A DNA stretch of 12,839 nucleotides. It comes from Candidatus Pelagibacter sp. Its GTDB lineage: Bacteria > Pseudomonadota > Alphaproteobacteria > Pelagibacterales > Pelagibacteraceae. The translations under genes and the position numbers were made by a program. Positions 1-6,814 of the stretch are shown piece by piece. The stretch lies in assembly GCA_002704625.1 (NCBI GenBank), contig PAGZ01000033.1:1-12839 (forward strand). Reading direction: 5' to 3'. Position 1 is the stretch's first letter. Every line of letters begins with the position of its first letter. The notes under the pieces are model-generated. The model was not told where the DNA came from. It ran no database searches and was given only the letters and a program-made list of their open reading frames with translations.

Positions 1-582
1 TTCAATAAAGGAATTTATTTTTTTTGGTTTACTAATTTTTCCAGAGTAATGACCTATTACAAACATGCACCATGTACCTATTTTAGAAATTTTTGATTTA
101 TCCAAAAGCTCAGACAATAAATTAATATCATTTGGTTCATAACATATATGTTGAATTTTTATTCCGAACTCTGTCAGGTGTTTGTAGAGTTTAATATCCT
201 CAGAATTTGGTTTATTTGTTGGTATCATTTCTTTTAAACCAATTGATATACCTGGTGGCATTACGTCATATGCAAGTTTTCTCATTTGATCTGGCGAATA
301 CCTGCCAACAGCTTCTGTGGTTATTTGCAGATGCATTTTTGGAACCACTTTTTGAAGTTCTACCAAAGCCTCCCTGCAAAGAACAGGATCTAAAACGTGT
401 TTTTCTTTTTTATCTCTAATATGAAAATGAATTGCCCCCGCTCCTGCATCAAAGCATGTTTTTGCCGTGCTCACTATTTCAGAAATAGTTACAGGAACTT
501 CGGAGTGATCTTTCTTTTTTGGTCTGGCACCATTAGGTGCGACCATTAAATGTGGTAAAACATTTGGCTTATAAAAGTTCAC
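1..582 (-). CDS. BKACE family (DUF849) beta-keto acid cleavage enzyme, 3' end outside window
   Basis: The 194 visible residues match the BKACE family, zinc-dependent enzymes that condense a beta-keto acid with acetyl-CoA and split it into acetoacetate and a CoA ester (the founding member is 3-keto-5-aminohexanoate cleavage enzyme of lysine fermentation). Visible signatures are APNGARP (residues 15-21), the metal-binding HFHIRD (52-57, the H-x-H pair) and QITTEAVGRYSP soon after residue 85. The family is usually 270-310 residues, so roughly the last third is missing. The likely start is GTG at 582-580, because an in-frame TAA (the stop of the upstream gene) lies one codon before it. An AAAGGA sits about a dozen bases upstream. 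It follows the monooxygenase gene with a 3-base gap and is probably cotranscribed with it and hemE. The substrate cannot be told from the sequence; members act on many beta-keto acids, including dehydrocarnitine. Confidence 0.85.
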   Translation of the reverse strand, partial: MNFYKPNVLPHLMVAPNGARPKKKDHSEVPVTISEIVSTAKTCFDAGAGAIHFHIRDKKEKHVLDPVLCREALVELQKVVPKMHLQITTEAVGRYSPDQMRKLAYDVMPPGISIGLKEMIPTNKPNSEDIKLYKHLTEFGIKIQHICYEPNDINLLSELLDKSKISKIGTWCMFVIGHYSGKISKPKKINSFIE

Positions 583-585
583 AAT

Positions 586-1719
586 TTAAAAAATTCCTTT
601 ATTTGCAAAATTTAGACTAATATTTTTTAAAAAATCTAATTTATTTATGTCTTTTAAAACCATTTTTTTAATAGGATTTGTTACCTTATTATTTTGCAAA
701 AACTTATGAATAAAACTTACACCTAAACCAAAGAGAAGATTTTCTGGTTTTCTTGATAACATGAATTTATTTAGTAAAAGGGAGTCCTTGATTTGAAGTC
801 CCAGCGATAGGTGGTCGAAAATTTCTCTATCTAGCTCTTTAATATCCCTAATGATTAAATTAAAACCCTGTCCGGCGACAGGGTGAATATTATAAAGTCC
901 CTCTCCTAAAACGAGGACATTTTTCTTGAGAAAGTTTGAATTAAATTTAAATGTTATAGGGAAAAAATCTATTTTTGAGATATTAATACTCTTTTTAAAA
1001 GCTAAAATTTTTTTCAATCTAGTCTCGATTAAAGTTTTCATCATTTCTAAATTATGATTTTTACTAACACTCCATACCAGAGAAAACTCTTTGGAGTTCA
1101 AAGGCAATATGGCCAGGGGACCCTCCTTGAGAAAATATTGTTTAGGGCTATTAATATTCAAATCATGTTTTACAGTTGCGGTGAAAGCAACCTCATTAAA
1201 ATTATTATAAACAATTCTTTGACCAATTAATTTTCTGATTAGCTCGGATCTACTTCCAACACATAACAATATGATATCACTATTAATTTTTTTATTTTTA
1301 GAGTAAACAATAGATCTTTTTTCGTCTATTTTCTTTACTTCATTATTAATTATTTTAATTTTTTTATTTTTCTTTATTTTTTTTAGAACTATTTCTCTGA
1401 ATTTACTATTCTTAATTGTATACATTATATTCTGACCTTTATTATCAAAATTCATAAAATTAGAATATCTATCACTATCTTCATAATAGAGATTAATTTT
1501 CTTTGAGGGCCAAAAATGTTTGGAGTTATTGCTTTCTAAAAATTTAATTAAAAAGTTGTAATTAATGGGTGATATCGCTGTAGTTCTACAGTCTTTTTGG
1601 TTTTTTTTATTTTTAAAATTTCCAATCAGGTTAATTTGTATATCTAGTTTACCAAGTATCAGCGCGGTGGTTAAACCTGTTAACCCATTGCCTACAATTG
1701 TAATTTTATGTTTTTCCAT
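586..1719 (-). CDS. UbiH/UbiF/Coq6-type FAD-dependent monooxygenase with degenerate motifs
   Basis: This 377-residue protein resembles the flavin hydroxylases that add oxygen to the ubiquinone ring. It has an N-terminal FAD-binding GNGLTG (residues 10-15) followed by strand-helix sequence, the RTTAIS arginine (R45), a GPLAILPL stretch (200-207) and the C-terminal IHPVAGQGFNL (278-288). These support the family. Two other hallmarks are altered: the DG motif reads CVGSRS (153-158, Asp replaced by Val), and the usual GDAAH reads GEGLY (272-276). The start at 1719 is chosen over the longer ATG at 1740 because AGAGGA lies just upstream at ideal spacing; the longer start would translate that Shine-Dalgarno. 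It overlaps the end of hemE by 14 bases, so the two are translationally coupled. A role in ubiquinone synthesis is inferred; the exact ring position, or another aromatic substrate, cannot be decided. Confidence 0.8.
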   Translation of the reverse strand: MEKHKITIVGNGLTGLTTALILGKLDIQINLIGNFKNKKNQKDCRTTAISPINYNFLIKFLESNNSKHFWPSKKINLYYEDSDRYSNFMNFDNKGQNIMYTIKNSKFREIVLKKIKKNKKIKIINNEVKKIDEKRSIVYSKNKKINSDIILLCVGSRSELIRKLIGQRIVYNNFNEVAFTATVKHDLNINSPKQYFLKEGPLAILPLNSKEFSLVWSVSKNHNLEMMKTLIETRLKKILAFKKSINISKIDFFPITFKFNSNFLKKNVLVLGEGLYNIHPVAGQGFNLIIRDIKELDREIFDHLSLGLQIKDSLLLNKFMLSRKPENLLFGLGVSFIHKFLQNNKVTNPIKKMVLKDINKLDFLKNISLNFANKGIF

Positions 1720-2722
1720 TTTTTCCTCTAATAATTTCAACTATATGTTTAATGGTTTCCGGGTTCGTCTCAGGTAAGACGCCATGGCCAAGATTAAAAA
1801 TATATGGGTAGCCAGAAAAAACATCTAGGTATTTTTGTACTGTTTTTTTTATATCGTTTTTATCTGATAATAGAATTTTAGGGTCCATGCCACCTTGTAT
1901 GGCTATGCCTTTGGATTTTTCCCGCATCCATTCTGGATCTATACTTGGGTCTATACTAATACAATTTGGTTCTACATTTGAGCAAAAATTTTCATAGTTT
2001 TTTCCTATTCCCTTGGGAAAACAAATTACTGGTATTTTTAAAGATTTTATATATTCAACTATTTTTTTTGTTGGCTCAAAACAATAGTCTGGTATTTCTT
2101 TTTGTGGCAAAAGTCCGGCCCAAGAGTCGAATATTTGTATTATATTTGCGCCTGCCTCTATTTGTTTCTGAGCATGCCAACATACACTTTCTTGTAATTT
2201 TTTTAATAATTTTTGTGTTAATTCTTTGTCTTTAATAATTGAATTAAAATTAAAATCTTTTTTTGGTGATTGTTTGTTAATCATATATACCAACAGTGTC
2301 CACGGGGCTCCTGCAAAGCCGATAAGACTTTCATTTTTTGTTTTTTTTTTTACTTTAGTTATTGATGAATAGACAGGAGATAATTTTTTAACAAAATTTT
2401 CTTTCTTAACTTTTAATATTTGATCTAAGTTAAAATTTCCTAGTGATGGTCCATATCCTTTTTTAAATTCAACAAATTGGCCAAGACCATAAGGAACCAT
2501 TAAGATATCTGAAAATATAATTGTTGCATCTAGATTAAATCTTTTTATAGGTTGTAAAGTGATATCTTCAACCAGCTCTGGAGTTAAACATAACTTTATA
2601 AAATCTTGATTATGTAATCTTATTGCTCTAAATTCTGGCAAATATCTGCCTGCCTGCCTCATGAACCAAATTGGTACCGAAGAGGTCTTTCTTTCTTTTA
2701 TACATTCATACAATTTACTCAT
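1706..2722 (-). CDS. hemE: Uroporphyrinogen decarboxylase
   Basis: HemE removes four carboxyl groups from uroporphyrinogen III to give coproporphyrinogen III in cytoplasmic heme synthesis. The 338-residue length is normal. The N-terminal signature PIWFMRQAGRYLPEFR (17-32) supplies the substrate-binding arginines R22 and R26, FSDIL (70-74) carries the conserved catalytic aspartate D72, GFAGAPWTL (135-143) is the second family signature, and NLGHGVLPET near the C-terminus carries the conserved histidine. No Shine-Dalgarno is visible before ATG 2722, and a TATAAT lies only a few bases upstream, so the transcript may have almost no leader. It is the first gene of a minus-strand run with the monooxygenase and BKACE genes, and it faces away from the probable replication origin, as in Caulobacter. 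Confidence 0.97.
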   Translation of the reverse strand: MSKLYECIKERKTSSVPIWFMRQAGRYLPEFRAIRLHNQDFIKLCLTPELVEDITLQPIKRFNLDATIIFSDILMVPYGLGQFVEFKKGYGPSLGNFNLDQILKVKKENFVKKLSPVYSSITKVKKKTKNESLIGFAGAPWTLLVYMINKQSPKKDFNFNSIIKDKELTQKLLKKLQESVCWHAQKQIEAGANIIQIFDSWAGLLPQKEIPDYCFEPTKKIVEYIKSLKIPVICFPKGIGKNYENFCSNVEPNCISIDPSIDPEWMREKSKGIAIQGGMDPKILLSDKNDIKKTVQKYLDVFSGYPYIFNLGHGVLPETNPETIKHIVEIIRGKNGKT

Positions 2723-2730
2723 TAATTAAT

Positions 2731-2760
2731 ATTATAGTTTTAAACTTTAGTAGTTGTAAT
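2731..2760 (-). promoter_or_regulatory. Candidate hemE promoter
   Basis: On the minus strand a perfect TATAAT (2736-2731) is preceded, 18 bases upstream, by ATTACA (2760-2755), four of six matches to TTGACA. Transcription would start around 2724, about two bases before the hemE ATG, so the message would be nearly leaderless. That fits the absence of a Shine-Dalgarno. TATAAT arises easily by chance in such AT-rich DNA, so this is tentative. Confidence 0.35.
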
Positions 2761-2851
2761 AGGTTATGTTAGTTATGGTAAATCCAATAATCTTTGATTT
2801 ATCTACATTTTTATACTCATAATTTATCTAAAATTCATTGATTTTTGCTTG

Positions 2852-2860
2852 TTATACACA
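2852..2860 (+). promoter_or_regulatory. Perfect DnaA box (TTATACACA)
   Basis: This is an exact match to the high-affinity DnaA-ATP/ADP binding consensus TTATNCACA, near the middle of the hemE/DUF299 gap and flanked by one-mismatch boxes on both sides. It is the strongest single piece of evidence for an origin here. Confidence 0.75.
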
Positions 2861-2882
2861 ATGTTGAATATTACTTATGAAA

Positions 2883-2910
2883 TTATAAACAAAGAATAAA
2901 GTGTTTATAA
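2883..2910. repeat. 9-base perfect inverted repeat of TTATAAACA inside the origin region
   Basis: TTATAAACA at 2883-2891 is repeated exactly in inverted orientation at 2902-2910 (TGTTTATAA), with a 10-base spacer. Each arm is one base from a DnaA box, so the pair may be two facing DnaA sites. It could also form a weak, AT-only hairpin, but there is no GC stem or U-tract typical of a terminator. Confidence 0.6.
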
Positions 2911-2995
2911 CTTGTTAACCTTGTATGAATAAAAAATCTAAATTTAGAGTGTTTATTTATATCTCTTACTTATTATAAAGTAATTAACATAATTA

Positions 2996-3817
2996 ATGAC
3001 ATTGAAATACAATATATTTTTAATTTCGGACTCTACAGGAGAAACCCTAGGTAGAATATTTCTTGCGTTACAATCACAGTTTGCAAATTTTGAATATGAA
3101 AAAAAAGAATACGTCTTTATAAGAACTGAGCAACAAATTGCCAAAATTATTAAAGAATGCAAAGAAAAGAAAAACCCCATAATTTTATATACAGTTGTTG
3201 ATACTAAACTTGCTAAGTTTTTAGCTAATGAAAGTTTAAAAAATAATATTCCTTGTTTTGGAGTTCTAGGAAATTTAATTTTAAGTTTTACTAAATTACT
3301 CAATCAGAAAGCAATTTATAAACCAAGTGCGCAGCACGTCCTAGATGAAGATTATTATAAGAGAATAGAGGCGATACAATTTACAATGTCACACGACGAT
3401 GGTAAAAAAAATGAAGATATCCATGCAGCAGACATAATTTTATTAGGCGTTAGCAGAACAAGCAAAACACCAACGTCTATATACTTGGCCAATCGTGGCT
3501 TTAAAACACTCAATATACCATTGGTCTTAGATCAGAATATTCCCGAGGCCCTAAAAACACAAAGCTCCAAATTATGTGTAATCGGGTTGTACGCTGATCC
3601 ACAAAGGTTATCAGAAATTAGAAAAACTAGAGCAAATGTTAACCAAACAATAGATCTCAAAACTTACACGGACGTTGAAAAGATCGAGGATGAGGTGGAA
3701 AATTCAAAAAAAATGTTTAAAAAATTTAATTGGCCTGCTATTGACGTTACTCGTAGATCAGTTGAAGAAACAGCGGCTTCCATAATAAAAATTTTTGAAA
3801 TTAAAAAAAATAAATGA
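2996..3817 (+). CDS. DUF299 / PPDK- or PEP-synthase-regulating kinase-pyrophosphorylase
   Basis: Members of this family (PF03618) act both as an ADP-dependent Ser/Thr kinase and as a phosphate-dependent phosphorylase. They switch pyruvate phosphate dikinase or PEP synthase off and on. The 273-residue length is typical. Visible motifs are the N-terminal ISDSTGETLGR (10-20) and the P-loop-like GVSRTSKTPTSIYLANRG (151-168), plus TMSHDDG (130-136). Which of the two target enzymes is used depends on what the genome encodes and cannot be read here; alphaproteobacterial members are usually named PPDK regulatory protein. It is the homologue of Rickettsia RP001, next to the origin, and leads a plus-strand operon. 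Its TGA overlaps the maf ATG (ATGA, 3814-3817). No clear Shine-Dalgarno precedes ATG 2996. Confidence 0.92.
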   Translation: MTLKYNIFLISDSTGETLGRIFLALQSQFANFEYEKKEYVFIRTEQQIAKIIKECKEKKNPIILYTVVDTKLAKFLANESLKNNIPCFGVLGNLILSFTKLLNQKAIYKPSAQHVLDEDYYKRIEAIQFTMSHDDGKKNEDIHAADIILLGVSRTSKTPTSIYLANRGFKTLNIPLVLDQNIPEALKTQSSKLCVIGLYADPQRLSEIRKTRANVNQTIDLKTYTDVEKIEDEVENSKKMFKKFNWPAIDVTRRSVEETAASIIKIFEIKKNK

Positions 3818-4395
3818 AAATTATATTAGCATCCAAAAGCGGAGTTAGAAAAAAGATTTTAGATGAAAATAATATTGAAAACGAGGTAAGACCATCAAAT
3901 ATTAATGAAGAAGAAATTAAATTGTCACTTATTTCTGAAGGCGCAAACCCAATGTTAATCTCAAAAAATCTTGCTGAACTTAAAGCAAATAAAATCAGTT
4001 CAAATATGCCTGACCATATCGTTCTAGGTGCAGATAGTGTAATTGATCTTAACGGCCAGTTAATCTCAAAGCCAAAGAATAGATCAGAAGCCTTAGACAT
4101 ACTTAAAAAATTAAGTGGAAACAAACATCAATTAATTAGCTCGGTGTGCATCTCTAAAAATGGATCTATGATCTGGAATTACACAGATACTTCTAATTTA
4201 ATAATGAAGGAACTTAATTTAGACGAAATTAAATCTTATTTAAGTAAAATAAATGACAAAGAGTTATATGCGTATGGTGTTTACCAAATAGAGGCCAATG
4301 GTAGGTTGTTATTTTCCAAAATTGAAGGAGATGAAAATTCTATAATGGGTCTTCCTATTGCAAAAATTAAGGAATATTTGAATAATATAAAATGA
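3814..4395 (+). CDS. maf: Maf-family nucleoside triphosphate pyrophosphatase
   Basis: Maf proteins hydrolyse non-canonical or modified nucleoside triphosphates to monophosphates (house-cleaning), and some influence septum formation. The 193-residue protein begins with the family motif LASKSGVRKKIL (5-16; the usual form is LAS-x-S-x-x-R), then VLGADSVI with the catalytic-type aspartate at about residue 73, SKPKNRSEALDILKKLSG with the conserved KP and LSG, and IEGDENSIMGLPI near the C-terminus, where alphaproteobacterial Mafs have EGD...GLPL. The substrate class (dTTP/UTP-type or 7-methyl-GTP-type) is not certain. It is coupled by 4-base overlaps to the genes before and after it. Confidence 0.92.
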   Translation: MKIILASKSGVRKKILDENNIENEVRPSNINEEEIKLSLISEGANPMLISKNLAELKANKISSNMPDHIVLGADSVIDLNGQLISKPKNRSEALDILKKLSGNKHQLISSVCISKNGSMIWNYTDTSNLIMKELNLDEIKSYLSKINDKELYAYGVYQIEANGRLLFSKIEGDENSIMGLPIAKIKEYLNNIK

Positions 4396-5189
4396 AAAAA
4401 TTTTTAGTTATAGGAAATCCCATTGATCATTCACTCTCTCCAAAATTACATAATCACTGGCTAAAAGAGAACAATATTGATGCTGTTTATGAAAAATTAC
4501 TGCTAACAGAAAGTGACATCAAAGAAATAATTTCAGAAATAAGAAATAATAAAATACAAGGAGTCAATGTAACCGTTCCATTTAAGATTTCTGTTAAACC
4601 ATTTATGGACGAATTGACTCCACTTGCTAAACAAACAGGTTCAATAAATACTATCTATAAAATAAATAACAAAATCATTGGTGATAATACCGATGTCGGC
4701 GGTTTTGAGAATGCAATAAAACATATAGGGTACAATGTATCTGGCAAAAAGGCTTTTATATTAGGGGCTGGTGGCGTCTCACCTTCAATTATTTCTGCTT
4801 TGAACAAAATGGGAGTTGCCGAAATTTTTTTAAGTAATCGTACAAAAGAAAAAGCAGAAAATTTAAAAAAAATATATCCAAATTTAAAAATTATTAGTTG
4901 GGGGGAAACTCCAAAGAGCGACTTAATAATAAATGCAACAAGTTTGGGATTAAAAAAAACAGATAATATACCAATAGATTATAGCAAAGTAAGTTCTCAA
5001 GAACTTTTTTATGATGTCATATATAATCCAGAAAGGACCCAATTTCTTTTGGAAGCAAAAAAACTTGGAAAGAAAATAGAAAATGGAAAAATTATGTTTA
5101 TTTACCAGGCCCAATTAGCATTTGAAATATGGAACAATTTAAAACCAAAAATCGACAAAAAAATTATTAACTTACTCGCAAATGAATAA
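4392..5189 (+). CDS. aroE: Shikimate dehydrogenase (NADP+)
   Basis: AroE reduces 3-dehydroshikimate to shikimate with NADPH, a cytoplasmic step toward aromatic amino acids and folate. The 265-residue length is normal. Visible features are GNPIDHSLSPKLHN (8-21, shikimate-binding serines), NVTVPFK with catalytic K65, GDNTDVGGF with catalytic D101, the nucleotide-binding GAGGV (125-129) and SNRT (148-151), which in this family recognises the NADPH phosphate. The C-terminal MFIYQAQLAFEIW stretch carries the conserved glutamine. It starts within the maf stop (ATGA, 4392-4395) and overlaps coaE by 8 bases. Confidence 0.96.
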   Translation: MKKFLVIGNPIDHSLSPKLHNHWLKENNIDAVYEKLLLTESDIKEIISEIRNNKIQGVNVTVPFKISVKPFMDELTPLAKQTGSINTIYKINNKIIGDNTDVGGFENAIKHIGYNVSGKKAFILGAGGVSPSIISALNKMGVAEIFLSNRTKEKAENLKKIYPNLKIISWGETPKSDLIINATSLGLKKTDNIPIDYSKVSSQELFYDVIYNPERTQFLLEAKKLGKKIENGKIMFIYQAQLAFEIWNNLKPKIDKKIINLLANE

Positions 5190-5733
5190 AATTGGTATAA
5201 CAGGATCTATTGCTTCTGGAAAATCATCTGTAGCAAAAATTTTATCAAAAAATAATTACCCAATTTTTGATGCAGACTTAGAAGTAAAAAAAATTTACCA
5301 TAAAAAAATTTTTAAAAATAAAGCTTTAAAAAAATTAGGTGTTGATAATAAAGATAAGATTAAAAAACTTTTAAGCAAATATCCTAATAAATTAAGAATA
5401 CTCGAAAAAATCATACATCCTATGGTTAGACTAGAGTTAAAGAGTTTTATCAAGAAAAATAAAGGGGAAAAAATCCTAATTTTCGAAATTCCTCTTTTAA
5501 TAGAAAGTAAACTTACGAAGAATTTTAATAAGATAATATTTGTTAACTCAAAGAGACGTAATAGGTTAGCGAGATTTAAAAAGAGAGGAAAAAATAAGAA
5601 ACTTTTTGATATTTTAGATAAAAGACAACTTAGACCTGTAAAAAAAATAAAATTCTGTGATTTTATTATCAACAATAATTATTCATTAAAAAAATTAAAA
5701 AAAAATGTTAATCTCATTCAAAAAAAAATATGA
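5182..5733 (+). CDS. coaE: Dephospho-CoA kinase
   Basis: CoaE phosphorylates the 3'-hydroxyl of dephospho-CoA with ATP, the last step of coenzyme A synthesis. The 183-residue protein has the P-loop GSIASGKS (8-15), the FDAD motif with the probable catalytic D32, an HPMVR motif in the CoA-binding region and IFEIPLLIES, equivalent to the family VPLLFE lid segment. It is slightly shorter than the roughly 200-residue norm and very lysine-rich, as expected of the base composition. It overlaps aroE by 8 bases and dnaQ by ATGA (5730-5733), so it is translated as part of one chain. Confidence 0.93.
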   Translation: MNKIGITGSIASGKSSVAKILSKNNYPIFDADLEVKKIYHKKIFKNKALKKLGVDNKDKIKKLLSKYPNKLRILEKIIHPMVRLELKSFIKKNKGEKILIFEIPLLIESKLTKNFNKIIFVNSKRRNRLARFKKRGKNKKLFDILDKRQLRPVKKIKFCDFIINNNYSLKKLKKNVNLIQKKI

Positions 5734-6401
5734 ATGAAATCATATTAGATACTGAAACCACAGGATTATCAGTAAAAGATGGTCATAGAATTATTGAAAT
5801 TGCTTGTATTGAAACAAAAAATTTAATACCTACGAATAAAATTTTTTATAAACTTTTAAATCCAGAAAGAGAAATTTCAAAAGATGCAATAAAAATTCAC
5901 GGCTATACTAATGAAAAATTAAAAAACGAACCAAAATTTTCAGAGATTGCCAAAGATCTAATCAAATTTATTTCCGGGAAAAAATTAATAATACACAATG
6001 CACCTTTTGATATAGGTTTTTTAAATCATGAATTAAAAAAAATAAATTTAAATGTAATTGATCAAAAAGAAAATATTGTTGATACTCTTGAATTGGCTAG
6101 ATCAAAATATCCTGGTTCCTCGAACTCCTTAGATAACTTGTGTAAGAAGTTTAATATAGATTTATCAAAAAGGATTAAACATAATGCATTATTAGACTGT
6201 GAATTATTAAGACAAGTCTATATTAATCTGGTAGGTGAAAAAGAGCCTTCTCTTGTTTTCAAAAATAGTAACATTGAAAATAATTCTACTGAATTGAAAA
6301 AAAATTTAAAATATTCTAAGAAAATAGTAAAACCGAAGGATGAGGAAATCCAACTTCATAAAATTTTTCTTAAAAAAGAAATGAAGAAAAATTATTTTTG
6401 A
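5730..6401 (+). CDS. dnaQ: DNA polymerase III epsilon subunit (3'-5' proofreading exonuclease)
   Basis: DnaQ is the proofreading exonuclease of the replicative polymerase. All three DEDDh motifs are present: LDTETTG with D7 and E9, HNAPFD with D94, and KHNALLDCELL with H151 and D156, so the nuclease should be active. After about residue 170 the sequence turns into a charged, low-complexity tail to residue 223, the part that in E. coli contacts the alpha subunit. It is the last gene of the overlapping operon that starts at 2996. Its final 10 bases overlap the 3' end of the opposite-strand secB frame, leaving no room for a dedicated terminator between them. Confidence 0.94.
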   Translation: MNEIILDTETTGLSVKDGHRIIEIACIETKNLIPTNKIFYKLLNPEREISKDAIKIHGYTNEKLKNEPKFSEIAKDLIKFISGKKLIIHNAPFDIGFLNHELKKINLNVIDQKENIVDTLELARSKYPGSSNSLDNLCKKFNIDLSKRIKHNALLDCELLRQVYINLVGEKEPSLVFKNSNIENNSTELKKNLKYSKKIVKPKDEEIQLHKIFLKKEMKKNYF

Positions 6402-6814
6402 GTATTTCTATTTTCATATAATTTTGAGAAATCAATGTTACCAGCTATATTAATTTTATTGAAACCCGATTTTTCAAATAAAAACATTATAATATTTCTT
6501 ATCTCTGGGTAAACTTCAGATGGGACTTTAATAAGAACTATTTTTTCTAATTCTTCTTTTTCAATTTATTTCTCTAACTGAATTACAGATGCAAATTCTA
6601 CAGAAACATCAATATTTTTGTTCGTTTCTTTTTCTATTGGCACCAATCTTAAATTTATATCTATTTGAATTATATTTTGCTTAATTTCTTTACTCTTGAT
6701 GTCACAAACAAAAGTATAATTTTTAATATTTTTTTCTAAAAGGAAATAAGATTTTGTACTGTGAATTTCAAAAGATAAATCTTTTATATATTTGGTTACA
6801 ATTTTATAACTCAT
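6392..6814 (-). pseudogene. secB: SecB export chaperone, interrupted by one in-frame TAA
   Basis: SecB is the cytoplasmic tetrameric chaperone that keeps precursor proteins unfolded and hands them to SecA. The first 82 residues (6814 down to 6569) include the family motif YIKDLSFEI near the start. A TAA at 6568-6566 then stops the frame. Reading on in the same frame gives 57 more codons with no further stop until TAA at 6394-6392. They encode the conserved SecB C-terminal part: KEELEKIVLIKVPSEVYPEI, then RNIIMFLFEKSGF and a final INIAGNIDFSKLYENR. Total length with the stop read as one residue would be 140, normal for SecB. So this is a single nonsense change, not a frameshift or deletion. 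It may be a recent null allele, a sequencing or assembly error, or read-through. The start overlaps the fxsA end by 11 bases. Confidence 0.88.

Larger units (their letters stand above)
2723..2995. other. oriC: Probable chromosomal replication origin (oriC) between hemE and the DUF299 gene
   Basis: This 273-base gap is the longest in the window and very AT-rich. It holds a perfect DnaA box TTATACACA (2852-2860, plus). One-mismatch versions of TTATNCACA occur at 2799-2807 (TTATCTACA, plus), 2811-2819 (TTATACTCA, plus), 2883-2891 and 2902-2910 (TTATAAACA, plus and minus), and 2924-2932 (TTATTCATA, minus). Flanking genes diverge, so both arms start with leading-strand genes. In Caulobacter crescentus the origin lies between hemE and the homologue of Rickettsia RP001, the same neighbours as here. 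The AT tracts at each edge (about 2721-2745 and 2951-2995) could serve for unwinding. Promoters of the two divergent genes must also lie here. In so AT-rich a sequence some one-mismatch boxes will be chance; the perfect box plus the gene context carries the call. Confidence 0.75.

Noticed and set aside
207..419. Small plus-strand open frame with a hydrophobic start
   Set aside because: It lies wholly inside the BKACE coding region on the other strand, whose frame encodes clear family motifs.
2883..2910. Rho-independent terminator
   Set aside because: The inverted repeat is nearly all A/T with a 10-base loop, lies between divergent genes and has no U-tract; an origin element is more likely.
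2953..3303. Open frame on the minus strand opposite the start of the DUF299 gene
   Set aside because: It has no recognisable domain and mirrors the plus-strand gene, which has clear family motifs; it is an antisense shadow.
6566..6568. TAA reassigned as a sense codon, to rescue secB
   Set aside because: TAA ends many intact genes in this window (hemE, hisB, hisA, hisF, hisE, hslU), and reading through it there would give no conserved sequence.
6540..6600. Frameshift in secB
   Set aside because: The conserved C-terminal part continues in exactly the same frame after the stop, so no base insertion or deletion is needed.
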